From Carposina sasakii (lineage: Eukaryota > Arthropoda > Insecta > Lepidoptera > Carposinidae), in assembly GCA_014607495.2 (NCBI GenBank), contig CP053160.1, forward strand, positions 4,526,001 to 4,590,000: 64,000 nucleotides of DNA. The letters are read 5' to 3'. Position numbers and translations under genes: made by a program. Position 1 is the stretch's first letter, and each line of letters opens with the position of its first letter. The notes under the pieces are model-generated. The model did no database searches. It had not been told where the DNA came from and saw nothing but the letters and a program-made list of their open reading frames with translations. Below, piece by piece: positions 1 through 11,178 of the stretch.

Positions 1-26
1 GTCCACTATAACTAGATAAACTAAGT

Positions 27-193
27 GTATGACCACCTGTCACTACTAACCGAACTTGTACATCTCAACTATACCCTCAAAATTGGTCAGAAGTGGCACC
101 ATGTGGTTCTGTCGACCCTTGGTGCTCTGCCTACCTCATAAGGGATAAAGGCGTGATTATATGTATGTTATATGTATGTACTTTGTATGTAAA
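27..193 (+). repeat. Tetranucleotide-tailed retroposon copy (family T)
   Basis: Matches the right parts of copies at 48423-48608 (+), 5361-5470 (-) and 27396-27592 (-). All share the segment ACCATGTGGTTCT and end in AGGCGTGATTATA followed by ATGT-type repeats. The tail at about 164-193 marks the 3' end. The left end is unclear because it lies near the window edge. No coding capacity is seen. The class (SINE or 5'-truncated LINE) is not resolved by this copy. Confidence 0.75.
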
Positions 194-199
194 AAATAG

Positions 200-400
200 A
201 CTTAAGAATTAGAATAGACACTCGTTCTCGAGCCAGAACTGAATGAATTAGGGCTGATAGAAGGGGTTTGCAATCCCTTTTTACACACCAAGTAGAAACA
301 CTTGCCTTGTTTAGTTATTACTTAGCTCCGTGGATTTGACGTTTAAAAGTAAGACATCTCGTTCTTACCAAATTCATCATACGGGTGCAGGAATGCCTTT
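200..400 (+). repeat. Dispersed repeat sharing CACCAAGTAGAAACACTTGCC
   Basis: About 130 bp (266-394) is nearly identical to 9274-9410: both hold the CACCAAGTAGAAACACTTGCC stretch, then TTTGACGTTTAAAAGT and CATCATACGGGTGCA. The preceding CGTTCTCGAGCCAG also occurs near 7606. Family unknown. No terminal repeats could be set. Confidence 0.6.
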
Positions 401-666
401 ATTTGTCACGCTCCAGTGTAAGTCGGACACTCGTATGAATGTTGGGGGTTCCACACATACCTAGACTAGGAACTCCAGCGCTGGCAAAAATGCTAATAAT
501 GGATTACAAGGAATCCACTGTGTTATGGAATTCCATACAATTTTCTGTCAAATGTCATTTTTAAACAGTGTCTCACTATAGACGCGGTAATAACACCACA
601 AAAGATATACATAAATGTAGTAAGTGTAATTTTTAATGTATCAGCGAAAAGGACTGGCAGGTGTTT
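401..666. other. No gene seen
   Basis: AT-rich unique-looking sequence. No open frame, tRNA or clear repeat end recognised. Confidence 0.6.
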
Positions 667-917
667 CTTGATCGGGCGAAATTTATAGCGTCCAGTGTTT
701 ATGGTAGTTTTTTCATAGACAGATATTAATTATTTCTCGTAAAAAAATCTTGCTACATGTGCATTTATGCAGAAAAACGCAGTCTATTTACTCAACTTTG
801 GACCCTAATATTTTGGAAACCAGACACTTCCCAGGTATGCTTCCATGGAGAAAAATGATCGTGATGATGAGATTCCGTAGTTTTCGGGAACATTGACCAC
901 CAAAAATCATCCTGTAT
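667..917 (+). mobile_element. 5'-truncated small inverted-terminal-repeat element (family M)
   Basis: Shares CTTGATCGGGCGAAATTTAT, AGACAGATATTAATTATTT, ACTTTGGACCCTAATATTTT and the terminal CATCCTGTAT with 4601-4982 and 10285-10660. The left terminus (ATACAGGATG plus about 60 bp) is missing. Its right half resembles the right end of the THAP-bearing element at 54286-56092, so it is probably a non-autonomous relative. Confidence 0.7.
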
Positions 918-2552
918 GTACTTGCTAACATTTCTTACGATACAGGGAATCCTAGTGTGGAAACCAAGGCATTTATAAATGCTTATGTGTTTTTTTTTCA
1001 ATAAATAGAATAAAAAATAATACATATGTCGGTACTAAAACTAGCTACGCCTTTGACCAAGGACTCTATAATCTATAAATATTATATATTCTTAATAAAT
1101 AAACAGTACATTCAAAAATTTAAAAGGAGCGGCACCCCGGAATGTCATCAGCGTGAACTTTAGAATTCTCGTGTTATTTTACCCGTGAGAATATCGGAAA
1201 TAAAAGAGCGAAGTTAGCTATCCGAGAGCGAAAATCCCGTCAAAATTAGCCAGCTGTTTCAGAGATTAGCTGCGACAAACAAACAGATAGACAGGTAGAG
1301 AGACCGACAGGCAGACAGACAAAATTGGTAAAAAAATGTTATTTTAATTTGGTATATGTAGGTACCGTGTATTACATACATACTTATGCATTTAGTAAAT
1401 AGCGGCTTTTGTAGCGGTTATTTTAATATTAAAGACATTCCTATTTCATTTATTTGTAGGTATAGGTAATATAGATGGATAAGTAACATGTATTGGATTT
1501 ATCGGTCAAAATTAAGTCGATAACGAAAAGTAAACACTGTGTCAGCAAGCAAACCAATATCCTACAACTATAATATATATATATACTACTAGGCAAACAC
1601 AAATATCTCTGTGGCCAGCAATCGGCCGGCATCCATTTCACTTTCTAGCCAAGTCGGGAACGCGATAATAGCCAACTGAACTCATTTACTCTATTATTGT
1701 GTAAGTTATACCGAGCCGATAACAAAGTGTGGCACTGTGGCAAAGTACCTATACTATATCTATAAGTAGGAATAGGGAACTTCTTTATCAAATGTAGGTA
1801 TGCTTGAGTTAAAGTATAAGTTAATTTAAGAGCATCTAATGTCTGGTTTTTCATGATACTAATGGATTTAGCAGTTTTATATACATATACTTATAAGGAA
1901 GCAAAGGTTACAATTTCCCTTAGAGATTTTTTTGGAAACTTCTTTTTTGTCTTATTCAGTACCTGCACTTTTTGGTATAGTTCGTAGAGTTCTAGCTACA
2001 TACAAATAGATATTTATTGAACCCTTTGAATATGGATCAACATCGATCAAACTTTTTACTAAACGGATCCAAATACAATGATGCCTTCTGTAAAGTTATG
2101 AAACGATTTCAGCCGAAGCAAAGAGGTAGGATATAAAAACCGTGAAATAATTTAATTATTCTTATATATATAATTATAATTTTAATTATTCTTTTGACAT
2201 ATTTTTCCCATGAAACCAAATAGGTATAGCATCCAAAATATGTTTTTAGTTTTTTTATGTTTCCGTTCTATAATTAGTTATTGCAATTAATAATTCATTA
2301 TATTTCCTGTATATTACTAACTTAATTATCTATAATGAATAAATAAATGTTGTTGTGTTAATTGTAATAAGTATTAATAACAATTATTGTTTTGATTGCG
2401 TGGTAAAAACAACATATTTCTATCAATGAGTATCTACATATTTTATTCATAGCTAGAACATCTATTTCTCATGTTATTTCCTTTGTAATATTGTAAGTAC
2501 CTCTTAGATAAGAGGACAACTACACTTTTTAAACTATAGGCTAAGGGCTTCA
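918..2552. other. Non-coding AT-rich stretch
   Basis: No gene is supported. It contains a short degenerate purine-rich run of CAGACAGG/GACAGACA type near 1283-1322 and several long A/T tracts. The small minus-strand frames here have no recognisable domain. Confidence 0.6.
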
Positions 2553-2870
2553 TTGCTGTTGGAACGAGATCGTGACGCTGGCAGTGAGGATGAAGCAGAC
2601 TTTGAAGACGACGAAGAGGAGGAGAAAGAGAGCGCGAAAGATGAATGTAATTATTCTTCAGATCTACAAAGACACAATATATCAGAACCGACGTATCTAA
2701 CATTTAGGGATATTATAATTACACATCGCATAGCAATATTTAGTAGGTTCTGGCGGAATAGATTGATGTCTGCTCGCATTCTGTCGGTAAAGGGACTGGG
2801 ACCGACATGTTACTGCCATACATACATAATTATGCAAACATACACGGCTATGTTCCCAAAAAGGAGGTAG
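2553..2870 (+). CDS. Acidic open frame, doubtful (105 codons)
   Basis: An ATG-initiated frame whose first ~35 residues are strongly acidic (EDEADFEDDEEEEKE). It is not recognised. Such stretches occur at the start of some transposases and nuclear proteins, but nothing diagnostic follows. The last ~20 codons run into a dispersed repeat (2822-2990), so the C-terminus is not a real gene end. It could be an exon fragment, a decayed transposase start or chance. No good evidence of expression is visible. Confidence 0.15.
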   Translation: MLLERDRDAGSEDEADFEDDEEEEKESAKDECNYSSDLQRHNISEPTYLTFRDIIITHRIAIFSRFWRNRLMSARILSVKGLGPTCYCHTYIIMQTYTAMFPKRR

Positions 2871-2990
2871 CCTGAACAGCAGGTTTGCGAATGAGATCCT
2901 GAAGCCAAGTGAAACAAAGTGGGATCAGATGTAAAAGATAAGTGATAATTTGCTAACTCATCGCCTGGCTTGATGAATCATGTCATGTCC
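2822..2990 (-). repeat. Dispersed repeat family G, minus copy
   Basis: Read on the minus strand it has the order of the copies at 7145-7240, 14783-14835 and 35566-35665: CTTCAGGATCTC, then CTGTTCAGGCTACC, then GGAACATAGCCGTGT, then a TATGTATG-type tail. Minus copies also lie at 22327-22500 and 53695-53915. Probably the 3' part of a retroposon with an ATGT-type tail. Confidence 0.6.
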
Positions 2991-3547
2991 CGCAATATAT
3001 GGAGACAAGAGTATTTTACGATTTCACTTAGTCCCAATCAAAGTTAATTCAATCTTACATTTTAGTGCTCGATCTGTGACTGTGTCAGTCATACCAGACA
3101 GAAACATAGGCCTGGTAATGTGTCATATTCTACACTATGTTAAGTAAAATTAGACTCGTAAAGTCGACATTTTATATTGTCCTTAAATATCGGGTATATC
3201 TAATTTATTCTGAGAGTTAGTAAAATTTTGTTTAAAAGACCACAGATAACATAGAACACTATTTAGGACTTTTCGTTTTTCGTTTCGATTGTAGCTTGTT
3301 CAAAATCATAAAATCGTATAAGGCTCATGGAACTAACTATCCATCTGACATATTAATATTAAGATAGAGGCGCTACCATTTACCATTTTTTCACGACGAC
3401 AAAGAACTGTAACTAGCTCAAGAAAACATTTTTTACATAATTCGCGATATCGGAAAAAGTGTAGCGTAATGGTGCGTCTAAATTACTCGAATGTTTGTTG
3501 TTGTTATTTTATGACATGAATACGAATATACAAGTACATACAGTGTT
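2991..3547. other. No gene seen
   Basis: AT-rich sequence with no supported feature. Confidence 0.6.
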
Positions 3548-3700
3548 GGAGGTGGGCAGCAGCGCCTCCCGTGTTGAAAACATAGCCCGAAAATTACTCT
3601 GCCCAGCGCGTGATAACTATGGGGCAAAAACTCTCATAGGGCAGTAGCGTTATGGCGTGCACAGGCCTACGTTGATCGCAGTGAACTGCAATAGGCTGAT
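3548..3700 (+). repeat. Retroposon family A, degraded copy
   Basis: Contains GCAGCGCCTCCCGTGTTGA, CTGCCCAGCG, GGCGTGC and CTGCAATAGGCTGATG in the same order as 23805-23983 and 41371-41627. It is more diverged and internally shortened. No clear target duplication was found. Confidence 0.65.
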
Positions 3701-4600
3701 GTGATAGTGTCAAACGTAAATAGAACTTACCTATATACAGCGCTTAAATATTAATAAACTTCAATTCAAAGATTGCAAAGGTCTTATATCGTACTCAGAA
3801 AGATAAATATAACATGCAGATGCGAATCGAAATTAAACATCGATATTTATCGATTTACATTATCAATGTTTATTCAAGTGTGGTTCTATACCTAATGGTG
3901 AGACTGACACTGAAGTTTTTACAAAATAAAAAAAGAGATATTAGGATAAGCAGATAGAGCAGCAACCTTATTTAGCCGTGTTAACCTTTAGGAGAAATAT
4001 AATTACCTAATATATCAACTAATAATTGGAATTTATTCAACAAAGCTCTAAGTATATTCAACAATACTTCATCTATCTAGATTGTGCCTTCCATCTGTTA
4101 CCTAAGGTCTCATTTCTGGTATCCCCCATCTAAACAAGCACACCTGCTCAGCAAATTTGAGTTAGTAACTTGCCAGCAAATTTCTCTATTAACTCAGGTA
4201 TGGGTACCCACCGGGGTAAATTCACTGGTGTACACCGGTGTAATTACTGTGTATACGAACTGGAACTGAAACCAGGTATTTCGGTTAATAAACTGTAATT
4301 TGTGTAGATAGTAGCGCTGTTAAGCGTCGCGTAATTAGTTGGTGGCGCTAAATAACCCTAAATGGGTTATTATTTTATTTGCTTTTCGTTTCATTTGGCA
4401 AGCGCAAGGCCCAACCCTTACCTACTTAAAGTATTATTTGTTAGTGTGTGTGAAGACACAAACCTACGTCATCCAATTATCATCTGCAAGTCTATCATCC
4501 TAGAGCTAAAGGGAAATTTAAGCTAGGTTGCGTTTTATTTTCTCCTCAAATTAATGAATTTTGTCGACCGATAAAGACGATAAAGCAAGCTGATATGTAT
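3701..4600. other. No gene seen
   Basis: No coding, RNA or clear repeat feature recognised. A 61-codon frame at 4084-4269 has no recognisable domain. Confidence 0.55.
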
Positions 4601-4982
4601 ATACAGGATGTTTTTTTGTGGCCACCTTTAACGAAGGGTACGTACTCTATACATGAAATAAAGTAAGTTTATGCCAAAAAAAATGCTGGTAATTTTTTTT
4701 TTTTTTAATTTTTTAAATTCCTTGATCGTGCGAAATTTATAGTGTCTAGTGTTTGTGTTAGTTTTTTTATAGACAGATATTAATTATTTTTCGTGAAAAA
4801 ATCCTGTTACGCGCGTCTATGTTCATTAATGCAGAAAAACGCAGTCTATTTACTCTACTTTGGACCCTAATATTTTAGTAACCAGACACTTCCCAGGTAT
4901 GCTTCCATGGAGAAAAATGATCGTGATGATGAGGAGATTCCGTAGTTTTCGGGAACGTCGACGACCAAAAATCATCCTGTAT
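4601..4982 (+). mobile_element. Full-length small terminal-inverted-repeat element (family M)
   Basis: Begins ATACAGGATG and ends CATCCTGTAT, a perfect 10-bp inverted repeat. The next bases (TTTTTTTGTGG against ATTTTTGGTCG reversed) also match loosely. At 382 bp with no coding capacity it is a MITE. Related copies lie at 667-917, 8572-8848 and 10285-10660. The right-hand ~100 bp resembles the right end of the 1.8-kb THAP-bearing element. Confidence 0.8.
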
Positions 4983-5360
4983 AAGGGTAGGTAAGTAATT
5001 TAAAATTAATATCAAATTAATTTATTAATTAATATCCAAGATGTTGGTGCAGTAGAGGACCTTGTCGACTTTTATGTCATATGCGAAAGGGTATGCAGAT
5101 TCTGTATTTTAATGAAGCCCTGGCATCAGCACAGATGTACTTAGATAATAAAAATGATTTTTTAAATCTGTTTATGACCTAAATCTTACCTGAACGGATG
5201 GCAGTCAGTCAGGCAAGCCGTATGCCAGCCGGTCCGGATGGCGGCACCAATGGATTTGATTTACTTTTTATGATGAGATAACCTGCTGATCTGAATCGCA
5301 CCTTGATTTGTGCAGTTTACTAGACACTTAACTGCTGGTTTATCCTATAACTTACAATAC

Positions 5361-5470
5361 ATACATACATATAATCACGCCTTTATCCCTTACGGGGTAG
5401 GCAGAGTACCAAGGGCCGATAGAACCACATGGTGCCACTTCTGACCAATTTTGAGGGTATAGTTGAGATT
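5361..5470 (-). mobile_element. Family T retroposon copy with 13-bp target duplication
   Basis: The minus-strand copy ends in its (ATGT)n tail at the left. It is flanked by TAACTTACAATAC at 5348-5360 and again at 5471-5483, a perfect 13-bp direct repeat. The copy is 5'-truncated compared with 48423-48608. A variable 5' end, a simple-repeat tail and variable-length duplications are the marks of target-primed reverse transcription. Confidence 0.85.
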
Positions 5471-5483
5471 TAACTTACAATAC

Positions 5484-6204
5484 TTACTTATAAAAATAAT
5501 ACTCTGATATTTAAAAATATTTTAAACTTGACGAAGACGTAGAAGAATGTGGACGGGACGAACGATAATACATGATATTATAATTGGAGGAATGATATTA
5601 TATTTGGAGGAATACAACTACCTAAATATAGGGAGTCTTTGTCTACCGCTGTGGGACACAAGCACTATGGCTATGTAACCTAGCTATGTATGTAAAAACT
5701 GTAAATCTTGCTCCATGATCCTTAAAAAAATAGGTATTATGAACGTGAGTTTCTGAAAATATTTTCACACATATGTGCAAGTACTTACGTACAATATGTT
5801 AGTTCGATGTTTATTCTTTCACGAAAATACTAGGTACGTGCCGAAGGGATTTTGATGAAACTCTGCATAGGCGCCGAAGTCGCGGGCGTTTGCTGGTCGT
5901 CATAAAAATTTGTTAGGTATATTACTATTACCTACATATATTATATTAATCTCTGTGCTCAAGAATACAAGTACACAAGGCAATATCCAGCTGATGTTGA
6001 CCGGACAATGTAGGACAATCAGAATTGGGCTGGGTCCTGACCTCGGTTCACGGTAACCTTGCTGCTTCAATCATTTGATTTGATAAAGGATTCTTATATT
6101 CTACAGCTGCCTATATAACTAATAGTTATACTATGCGCTACTTATACTTAGGTATAATGGCAGTTATAGGTGATGATTATGATTCCTAATCTCCCTTGTC
6201 TTGA
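5484..6204. other. No gene seen
   Basis: Unique-looking AT-rich sequence between two insertions. No feature recognised. Confidence 0.55.
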
Positions 6205-6212
6205 GTTTAGAA

Positions 6213-6576
6213 TAGGGTTGCCATCTCAAACTTTGAAAACCAGGATTTGTGAAAGGAATACCAGGACTATTTGATTAAAACCCAGGACTATACATGTGCG
6301 AGCCCAGTGACAATACGATTGGAGGGAGTTAGTGGCATGCAAATTTCAAAACATAGGTCTTTAACACATTCAGTGCCGGTGACTACGTATTTGCTTCTTT
6401 TAGGCTTTCTAGAGGTGCCGCTAACACTTATTTGCCCGACGTCGGCACCCTTAGAAAATATGCCGACGACGAATGTGTCAGGACTTTAAAAACCAGACGA
6501 TGCTTAAAAACTATCCAGGACAGCCCAGGACAAAAGCAGGACATGTCCTGGGAAAATAGGACGGTTGGCAACCCTA
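6213..6576. mobile_element. hAT-type non-autonomous element, 364 bp
   Basis: Terminal inverted repeats TAGGGTTGCC and GGCAACCCTA bound the element. The 8-bp direct repeat GTTTAGAA lies immediately outside at 6205-6212 and 6577-6584. An 8-bp duplication with TAGGGTTG-type ends fits the hAT superfamily. Inside are repeated CCAGGAC/GTCCTGG motifs. The 72-codon frame at 6271-6489 lies inside and has no transposase motif. Compare the larger relative at 11627-12856. Confidence 0.85.
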
Positions 6577-6584
6577 GTTTAGAA

Positions 6585-7140
6585 GAGTAACCAAGTGTAA
6601 GTATAAAAAAAAAACCTTTTCATAATTATGTTTCCCCCAAACCCGCCAACATACCCCAAAATACTACTTAAGTAGGTAGTAGTATATATATTTTTTTGTA
6701 AGTTTTTTTTTAACGAAGGCTGTTCCGTCTGTGCAGCTACATACAAAAAAATATTGTTACCTATTTACATAATCATGCACTGGAGTTATTCTTTGAACGG
6801 ACTCTACCTGTCACCACGTCTAACTTTATTTTACTAACCTATCTAATTGATCTTCTTTGTAACTTATTAACTACCTAAGTAGGTAGATATAAGTTTATTA
6901 TCTAACATAGAGTTTTGTTTGTTTACTCCGTTAAGAAACTGTTGAGTTTGAAGGTACATATCTTGTGATCTTTAACCTTTTGTTGTTTTGGGCACTTTCC
7001 ACACATTAGATGATTATTATTTACTTATCAGCCTAATCATTATCTTAGTAGGTAAGAAGTACGTATTTCCTACGTTGTAGTCTATATTATCGAAGTAGGG
7101 AATGGAAATTTAAACTTTTACCTTTTAATATTCCTTTACC
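6585..7140. other. No gene seen
   Basis: AT-rich; short GTAGGTAGT-type simple motifs near 6668-6690. No gene recognised. Confidence 0.55.
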
Positions 7141-7144
7141 TAAT

Positions 7145-7240
7145 GTGCTTACGTGGCTGCAGGTTCTCCTTCGTGATCTTTAGTGCTGGCTACCCCATTT
7201 TAGGAAGACAGCCGTATATAATATGTATGTATTTCTTAAA
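7145..7240 (+). repeat. Dispersed repeat family G, plus copy
   Basis: Holds ACGTGGCTGCAGGTTCTCC, TCGTGATCTTTAG, GGCTACCCCATTTTAGGA and ACAGCCGTATA, then an ATATGTATGTAT tail. The order matches 35566-35665. Confidence 0.6.
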
Positions 7241-7439
7241 ATTTTGAAAAAAAAAATTTTTTTATTTATTATTTTACATTATTTTATTTTATTGTCTCTA
7301 TCTTCTTCTTCACAATAACTTTAGTCTCTTTGCTATTTACTATGCATAAACAAAGGCAAACTACCGAACATATATTATAAGAGATAGCTGCACTTTTGGA
7401 AACTATCGCCAAAATGGCTGATTCAGTATTTGGTAGTTG

Positions 7440-7760
7440 TAGGGCTCGCTTCTGATCAGAATGGTCCTAGTGTGACCGCATGCGGTCCACACGTATGATG
7501 AATTTTGTGAGAGCGTTGAGCGCATGTCTCATTTTTTTAAAAACATTCACAGTTAAGATAAAAACTTTGCATGAATATTATAGACTTAAGAATATTTAAA
7601 TGGATAGCGTTCTCGAGCCAGGAAGTGAATTGGGCTGATCTAGCATCCCAACCGACTTCAAAAAAAGGAGGAGGTTACTCAATTCGTCTGTATGTATTTT
7701 TTTTTTACTGTTTTCACCGATATTTCCGTCAATTATAAACGGATTTCAAACGGTTGGATA
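7440..7760 (+). repeat. Dispersed repeat fragments, including an ACCGACTTCAAAAAAAGGAGG unit
   Basis: 7465-7640 shares GTCCACACGT, GTGAGAGCGTTG and TCTCGAGCCAG with 9000-9300. From about 7660 a different unit starts with CCGACTTCAAAAAAAGGAGG and continues through CAATTCGTCTGTATGTATTT and ATATTTCCGTCAATT. The last unit is of a kind commonly scattered through lepidopteran genomes. A minus-oriented trace (AACCGACTTTTTGGGG) appears near 8890. Confidence 0.45.
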
Positions 7761-7849
7761 GAGTTCACTAGGTGGTTTTTCACCAGGTGAATGTGACCAG
7801 AAGCGCTGTAGGTGCTATCATGCGTTACTCAGGTATATGCTTCAGGGTG

Positions 7850-8420
7850 TCAACATCTAATGTGCTGTGCTGATTACCAGAACTGTAGGTATTATATATG
7901 GAACAATTAAGTTCTAATGACACGTTAGCTCTTCTATTCACATCCTTAACGGTTACCGTCGACTTGTACTATTGTACACAAATATATAGTTGTGCTGATG
8001 ATTATCCTTATTTTACAGCAATTGTCGATTAGTTTAGTAGTGTGTATACTTATTGAATCAACATCTGACATTGACTACAGACTCTGTGTACACATTGGTC
8101 GACAGTTTAAATTTGACATGCTGTACTTACTTTGTTAAGTGGGTATTGTATGAAAACTTTATATGAATTTACTTGAATTCTGAATTAGTGTGTGCTGATG
8201 ATAATTGAATTATTGGGACACACAAATGAGTATGTGTGTAGGGCTGACGTGTTACTATCTGATATCTTATCCAATGTAAGATTCTTTTGTAATATGTTAC
8301 TTGAATCAACATCTGTTGCTGTGCTGACTGTGAAGCTACAGCTGGGAGTTTTCTTGCTGATTTCTATCTTCCAAGCAGTGTGTAGGGCACGTGTCACTTG
8401 AATCAACACTGATAGTGTAA
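7850..8420 (+). repeat. Degenerate repeats of TTGAATCAACATCTG and GTGCTGATGAT
   Basis: The phrase TTGAATCAACATCTG recurs at about 8053, 8301 and (degenerate) 8398, with CAACATCTAATG near 7850. GTGCTGATGAT recurs near 7992 and 8192. Spacing is irregular, so this is a decayed tandem or nested repeat rather than a clean minisatellite. The overlapping plus and minus frames here (8185-8409) are by-products. Confidence 0.4.
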
Positions 8421-8571
8421 TGAAGCACAGTTTAGGAGTTGGGAGACAGTACTAAAATTGTGGAATCATATATGCGGTATGTCAGACCTAATGTTGGTTT
8501 TTGAATCCATCTGAAAGGAGAACTACAGGAGTGTAGGGAACAGCTGCTTCGATGGAAACTATTCGTCTTTA

Positions 8572-8848
8572 GGCCACCTTAACGAAGGGTACGTACTCTA
8601 TTCTCCACATTAAATAAAGTTGCTGGGATTTTTTTTTATTTAATTACCCGGCGAAATCGCTATAGTGTCTAGTATGCTAGGTTTTTTCTAGACAGATATT
8701 AATTATTTCCGTAAAAATCGCACGCTCTGTGCATTGTGCCGTCTATTTACTCAACTTTGGACCCTAATATTTGGAAACCAGCTTTCCCAGGTATGCTTCC
8801 AAGGAGAAAATGATAGTATTGAGGAGATTATTTTTCAGGGTTGACAAC
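8572..8848 (+). mobile_element. Family M element, badly degraded copy
   Basis: Starts GGCCACCTTAACGAAGGGTA and carries AGACAGATATTAATTATTT and ACTTTGGACCCTAATATTT in the family order, with many small deletions. The left terminus is absent; a weak CACCATCCTC stands at the right end. Confidence 0.65.
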
Positions 8849-8999
8849 TTCACCATCCTCTTTTAAGTCCACAACGCATTGAGCGGTTTTAACCGACTTT
8901 TTGGGGTGCGAACATAAAAGTAAATATAATTAGACAATCGACAAACAACTGTTAATGCTTTCATGTCAATAAATATTTGAATTATTGAATTATTTTTGA

Positions 9000-9420
9000 A
9001 GTGTGCCGCATGCTCCACACGTAAAACCAAGAATAGGAATTGCATTACCGCTGCCTACTACACCGATTCCGTGAGTGCGTTGCCAGCCGTGTGTCCATTT
9101 TTAAACAAATTCAACAGACTACGTTATTAATAGGCTGGCACCGACTAAAAAATAAGTGATAATTATAAATATTTAAATAGTTAAAGATGACTTGAATTAG
9201 GATAAGTCGTAAATTTCGAGCCATATTTAATATGTATTACTAGATAAATTAGTTACGTTATTTATTGGGCTTTTTAGGAGTCGGTTTGCAATCATTACAC
9301 ACCAAGTAGAAACACTTGCCTTGTCTGGTTATTACTAAGCTCTGTGAATTTGACGTTTAAAAGTGAGACATCTCGCTCACACCATTCATCATACGGGTGC
9401 ACAGGTGACCGCGCAAAGAC
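9000..9420 (+). repeat. Dispersed repeat, second copy of the 200-400 family
   Basis: 9274-9410 repeats the CACCAAGTAGAAACACTTGCC block of 266-394. 9000-9120 repeats CACACGT and GTGAGTGCGTTG seen at 7480-7520. Unknown class. Confidence 0.55.
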
Positions 9421-9700
9421 GGGTTTTAGTTTCCAAAAATTAACAATAACTTACGAGGCTGATTCCAGTGCTGGGTTATAATATGGGCTTTATCTATGTG
9501 TCAATAGTACAAAAAGTGACAAAATTCGTCAGCTGGTTCAGGAGCTATATGTAAAAATGAAATTGTAAATGAAATGCTTTCATTTCGTAGAAATACCTTA
9601 CCATCATTCTTATCATGTCTAGAATCGAGAAAGAAGTATCCTACACATCTTTTTAGTAAAAACGGGAAACCATTTATAACATTTTAATCAATGTGTGCAA

Positions 9701-9771
9701 GCATCGGTGGTTCAGTGGTAGAATGCTCGCCTGCCACGCGGGCGGCCCGGGTTCGATTCCCGGCCGATGCA
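9701..9771 (+). tRNA. tRNA-Gly (anticodon GCC)
   Basis: A 71-nt cloverleaf. The acceptor stem GCATCGG pairs with CCGATGC, followed by discriminator A. The A box is TGGTTCAGTGG. The anticodon stem CTCGC/GCGGG carries loop CTGCCAC with anticodon GCC at 9733-9735. The B box GGTTCGATTCC is intact. A T run at 9774-9779 just after the gene fits RNA polymerase III termination. No intron. CCA is not encoded, as expected in a eukaryote. Confidence 0.97.
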
Positions 9772-10284
9772 TATTTTTTGTTGTATTTTATTTTATACAT
9801 ATTTTTAAAACATGTTGTATGTACTGGTACCCAAACATAAAATAGTACTTTTTTCAGAAGTTATACATAAATAACCTCACGCCTATATCCCATAGGTGTA
9901 GGTATTATTAATATTTATTTTATAAATAACTTTAAAATAAGTATGTACATAATATGTATTATTATTAAAACTTATTAGTTTAATAGCAATGTTACACATT
10001 TTACTAGAATTTGTGTAAGTAGAGAACATCTGTGAAGTAAAACTTTACTCACAACTTGTTATGTAGGTTATACTACTCGTCACTAGATGTCGTTAAAACA
10101 AAGTATTGTCTATTCAGCAAGAGATGGCGCTGATAATATGGAAACACCGATAATATAGATAGTCTATAATCTTAGTTTTTTTTTTCTCAAATTTACATAC
10201 TTCTGTACGTTACGTGAGGATGTATTATTTTGATTTATGATTTAGCTTACATATCAGACATAGACTACTTTTACCTATGTATAT
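9772..10284. other. Non-coding stretch with a retroposon-tail scrap
   Basis: 9864-9905 contains ACATAAATAACCTCACGCC then TATATCCCATAGG, a short minus-oriented match to the 3' end of the RTE-like element at 41717. Near 10081-10140 are ACTAGATG and AGATGGCGCTG motifs like those of the 61878-62036 element. No gene. Confidence 0.5.
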
Positions 10285-10660
10285 TGTAGGTGTTTTTCAT
10301 TACCACCCTTAACGAAGGGTACGTACTCTATACATCAAATAAAGTTAGTTTATGCCAAAAAAATGCTGGGAAACGTGTAATGTTTTTGAAAAATTTATTA
10401 CTTGATCGGGCGAAATTTATAGTGTCCAATGTTTTGTGCTAGTTTTTTCATAGACAGATATTAATTATTTCTCGTGAAAAAATCTTGCTACGCGCGACTA
10501 TGTGCATTTATGCAGAAAAACGCAGTCTATTTACTCAACTTTGTACCCTAATATCTTGGGAACTAGATACTTCCCAGGTATGCTTCCATGGAGAAAAATG
10601 ATCGTGATGAGGAGATTCCATAGTTTTCGGAAACGTTGACCACCAAAAATCACTCTGTAT
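10285..10660 (+). mobile_element. Family M element, near full length
   Basis: Contains ACCCTTAACGAAGGGTACG, CTTGATCGGGCGAAATTTAT, AGACAGATATTAATTATTT and CATGGAGAAAAATGATCGTG, and ends CACTCTGTAT, a mutated terminus. The left end (TGTAGGTGTTTTT) is also altered from ATACAGGATG. Confidence 0.75.
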
Positions 10661-10679
10661 ACTAAATTATATTTTTGTT

Positions 10680-10720
10680 TTTCTGCAGTCCACGCGGACG
10701 GAGTCGCGGGCATCCACTAG
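10680..10720 (+). mobile_element. Helitron-like 3' end fragment
   Basis: CAGTCCACGCGGACGGAGTC continuing to CATCCACTAG, then T. This is only the last ~40 bp of the element family at 20585-20920, with the GTCC...GGAC hairpin bases intact. It lies 20 bp after the family M element. Confidence 0.65.
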
Positions 10721-11178
10721 TGTTATAAAGTTAAGTACATACCTACAATTTAAAATAAACTCTAAAAAGGACCGATTTTTCCAATAACCTAGTCAGATAG
10801 GTTATCCGAAGAATAAATGTGATGCTGTCATTCTGTAACTATGTTAGATTAAGATAGAGACGTCATCAACTTTATCCTGCTTATGCTCCGGCCATATCCG
10901 GCGTTGTCGCGACACGTCTGGCCAAAGAGTTCGTCCTGTCGCGTATCATCATCGCGACACAAAATGTAATTCGCGCCAATGTCGGTAAATTGCCGCATAT
11001 CAAAGGGTTTTTTATCGCGACAAACTTCGTGTAGTTGGCCACACTTTGCGCGCTTGAGTAGATTTGAGTAGAGATGGGTCGGATTAGGTATAAATCGTAC
11101 CTGTTCCACCTAATATTAATATACCTGTTCCTAATATTTATGCAGTATGGCCGTTCCATTACTATTAAGTGATCCATT

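Noticed and set aside
8185..8409. Paired plus and minus frames of 69-74 codons as a possible gene
   Set aside because: Open on both strands because of repeated short motifs; no protein family resemblance.
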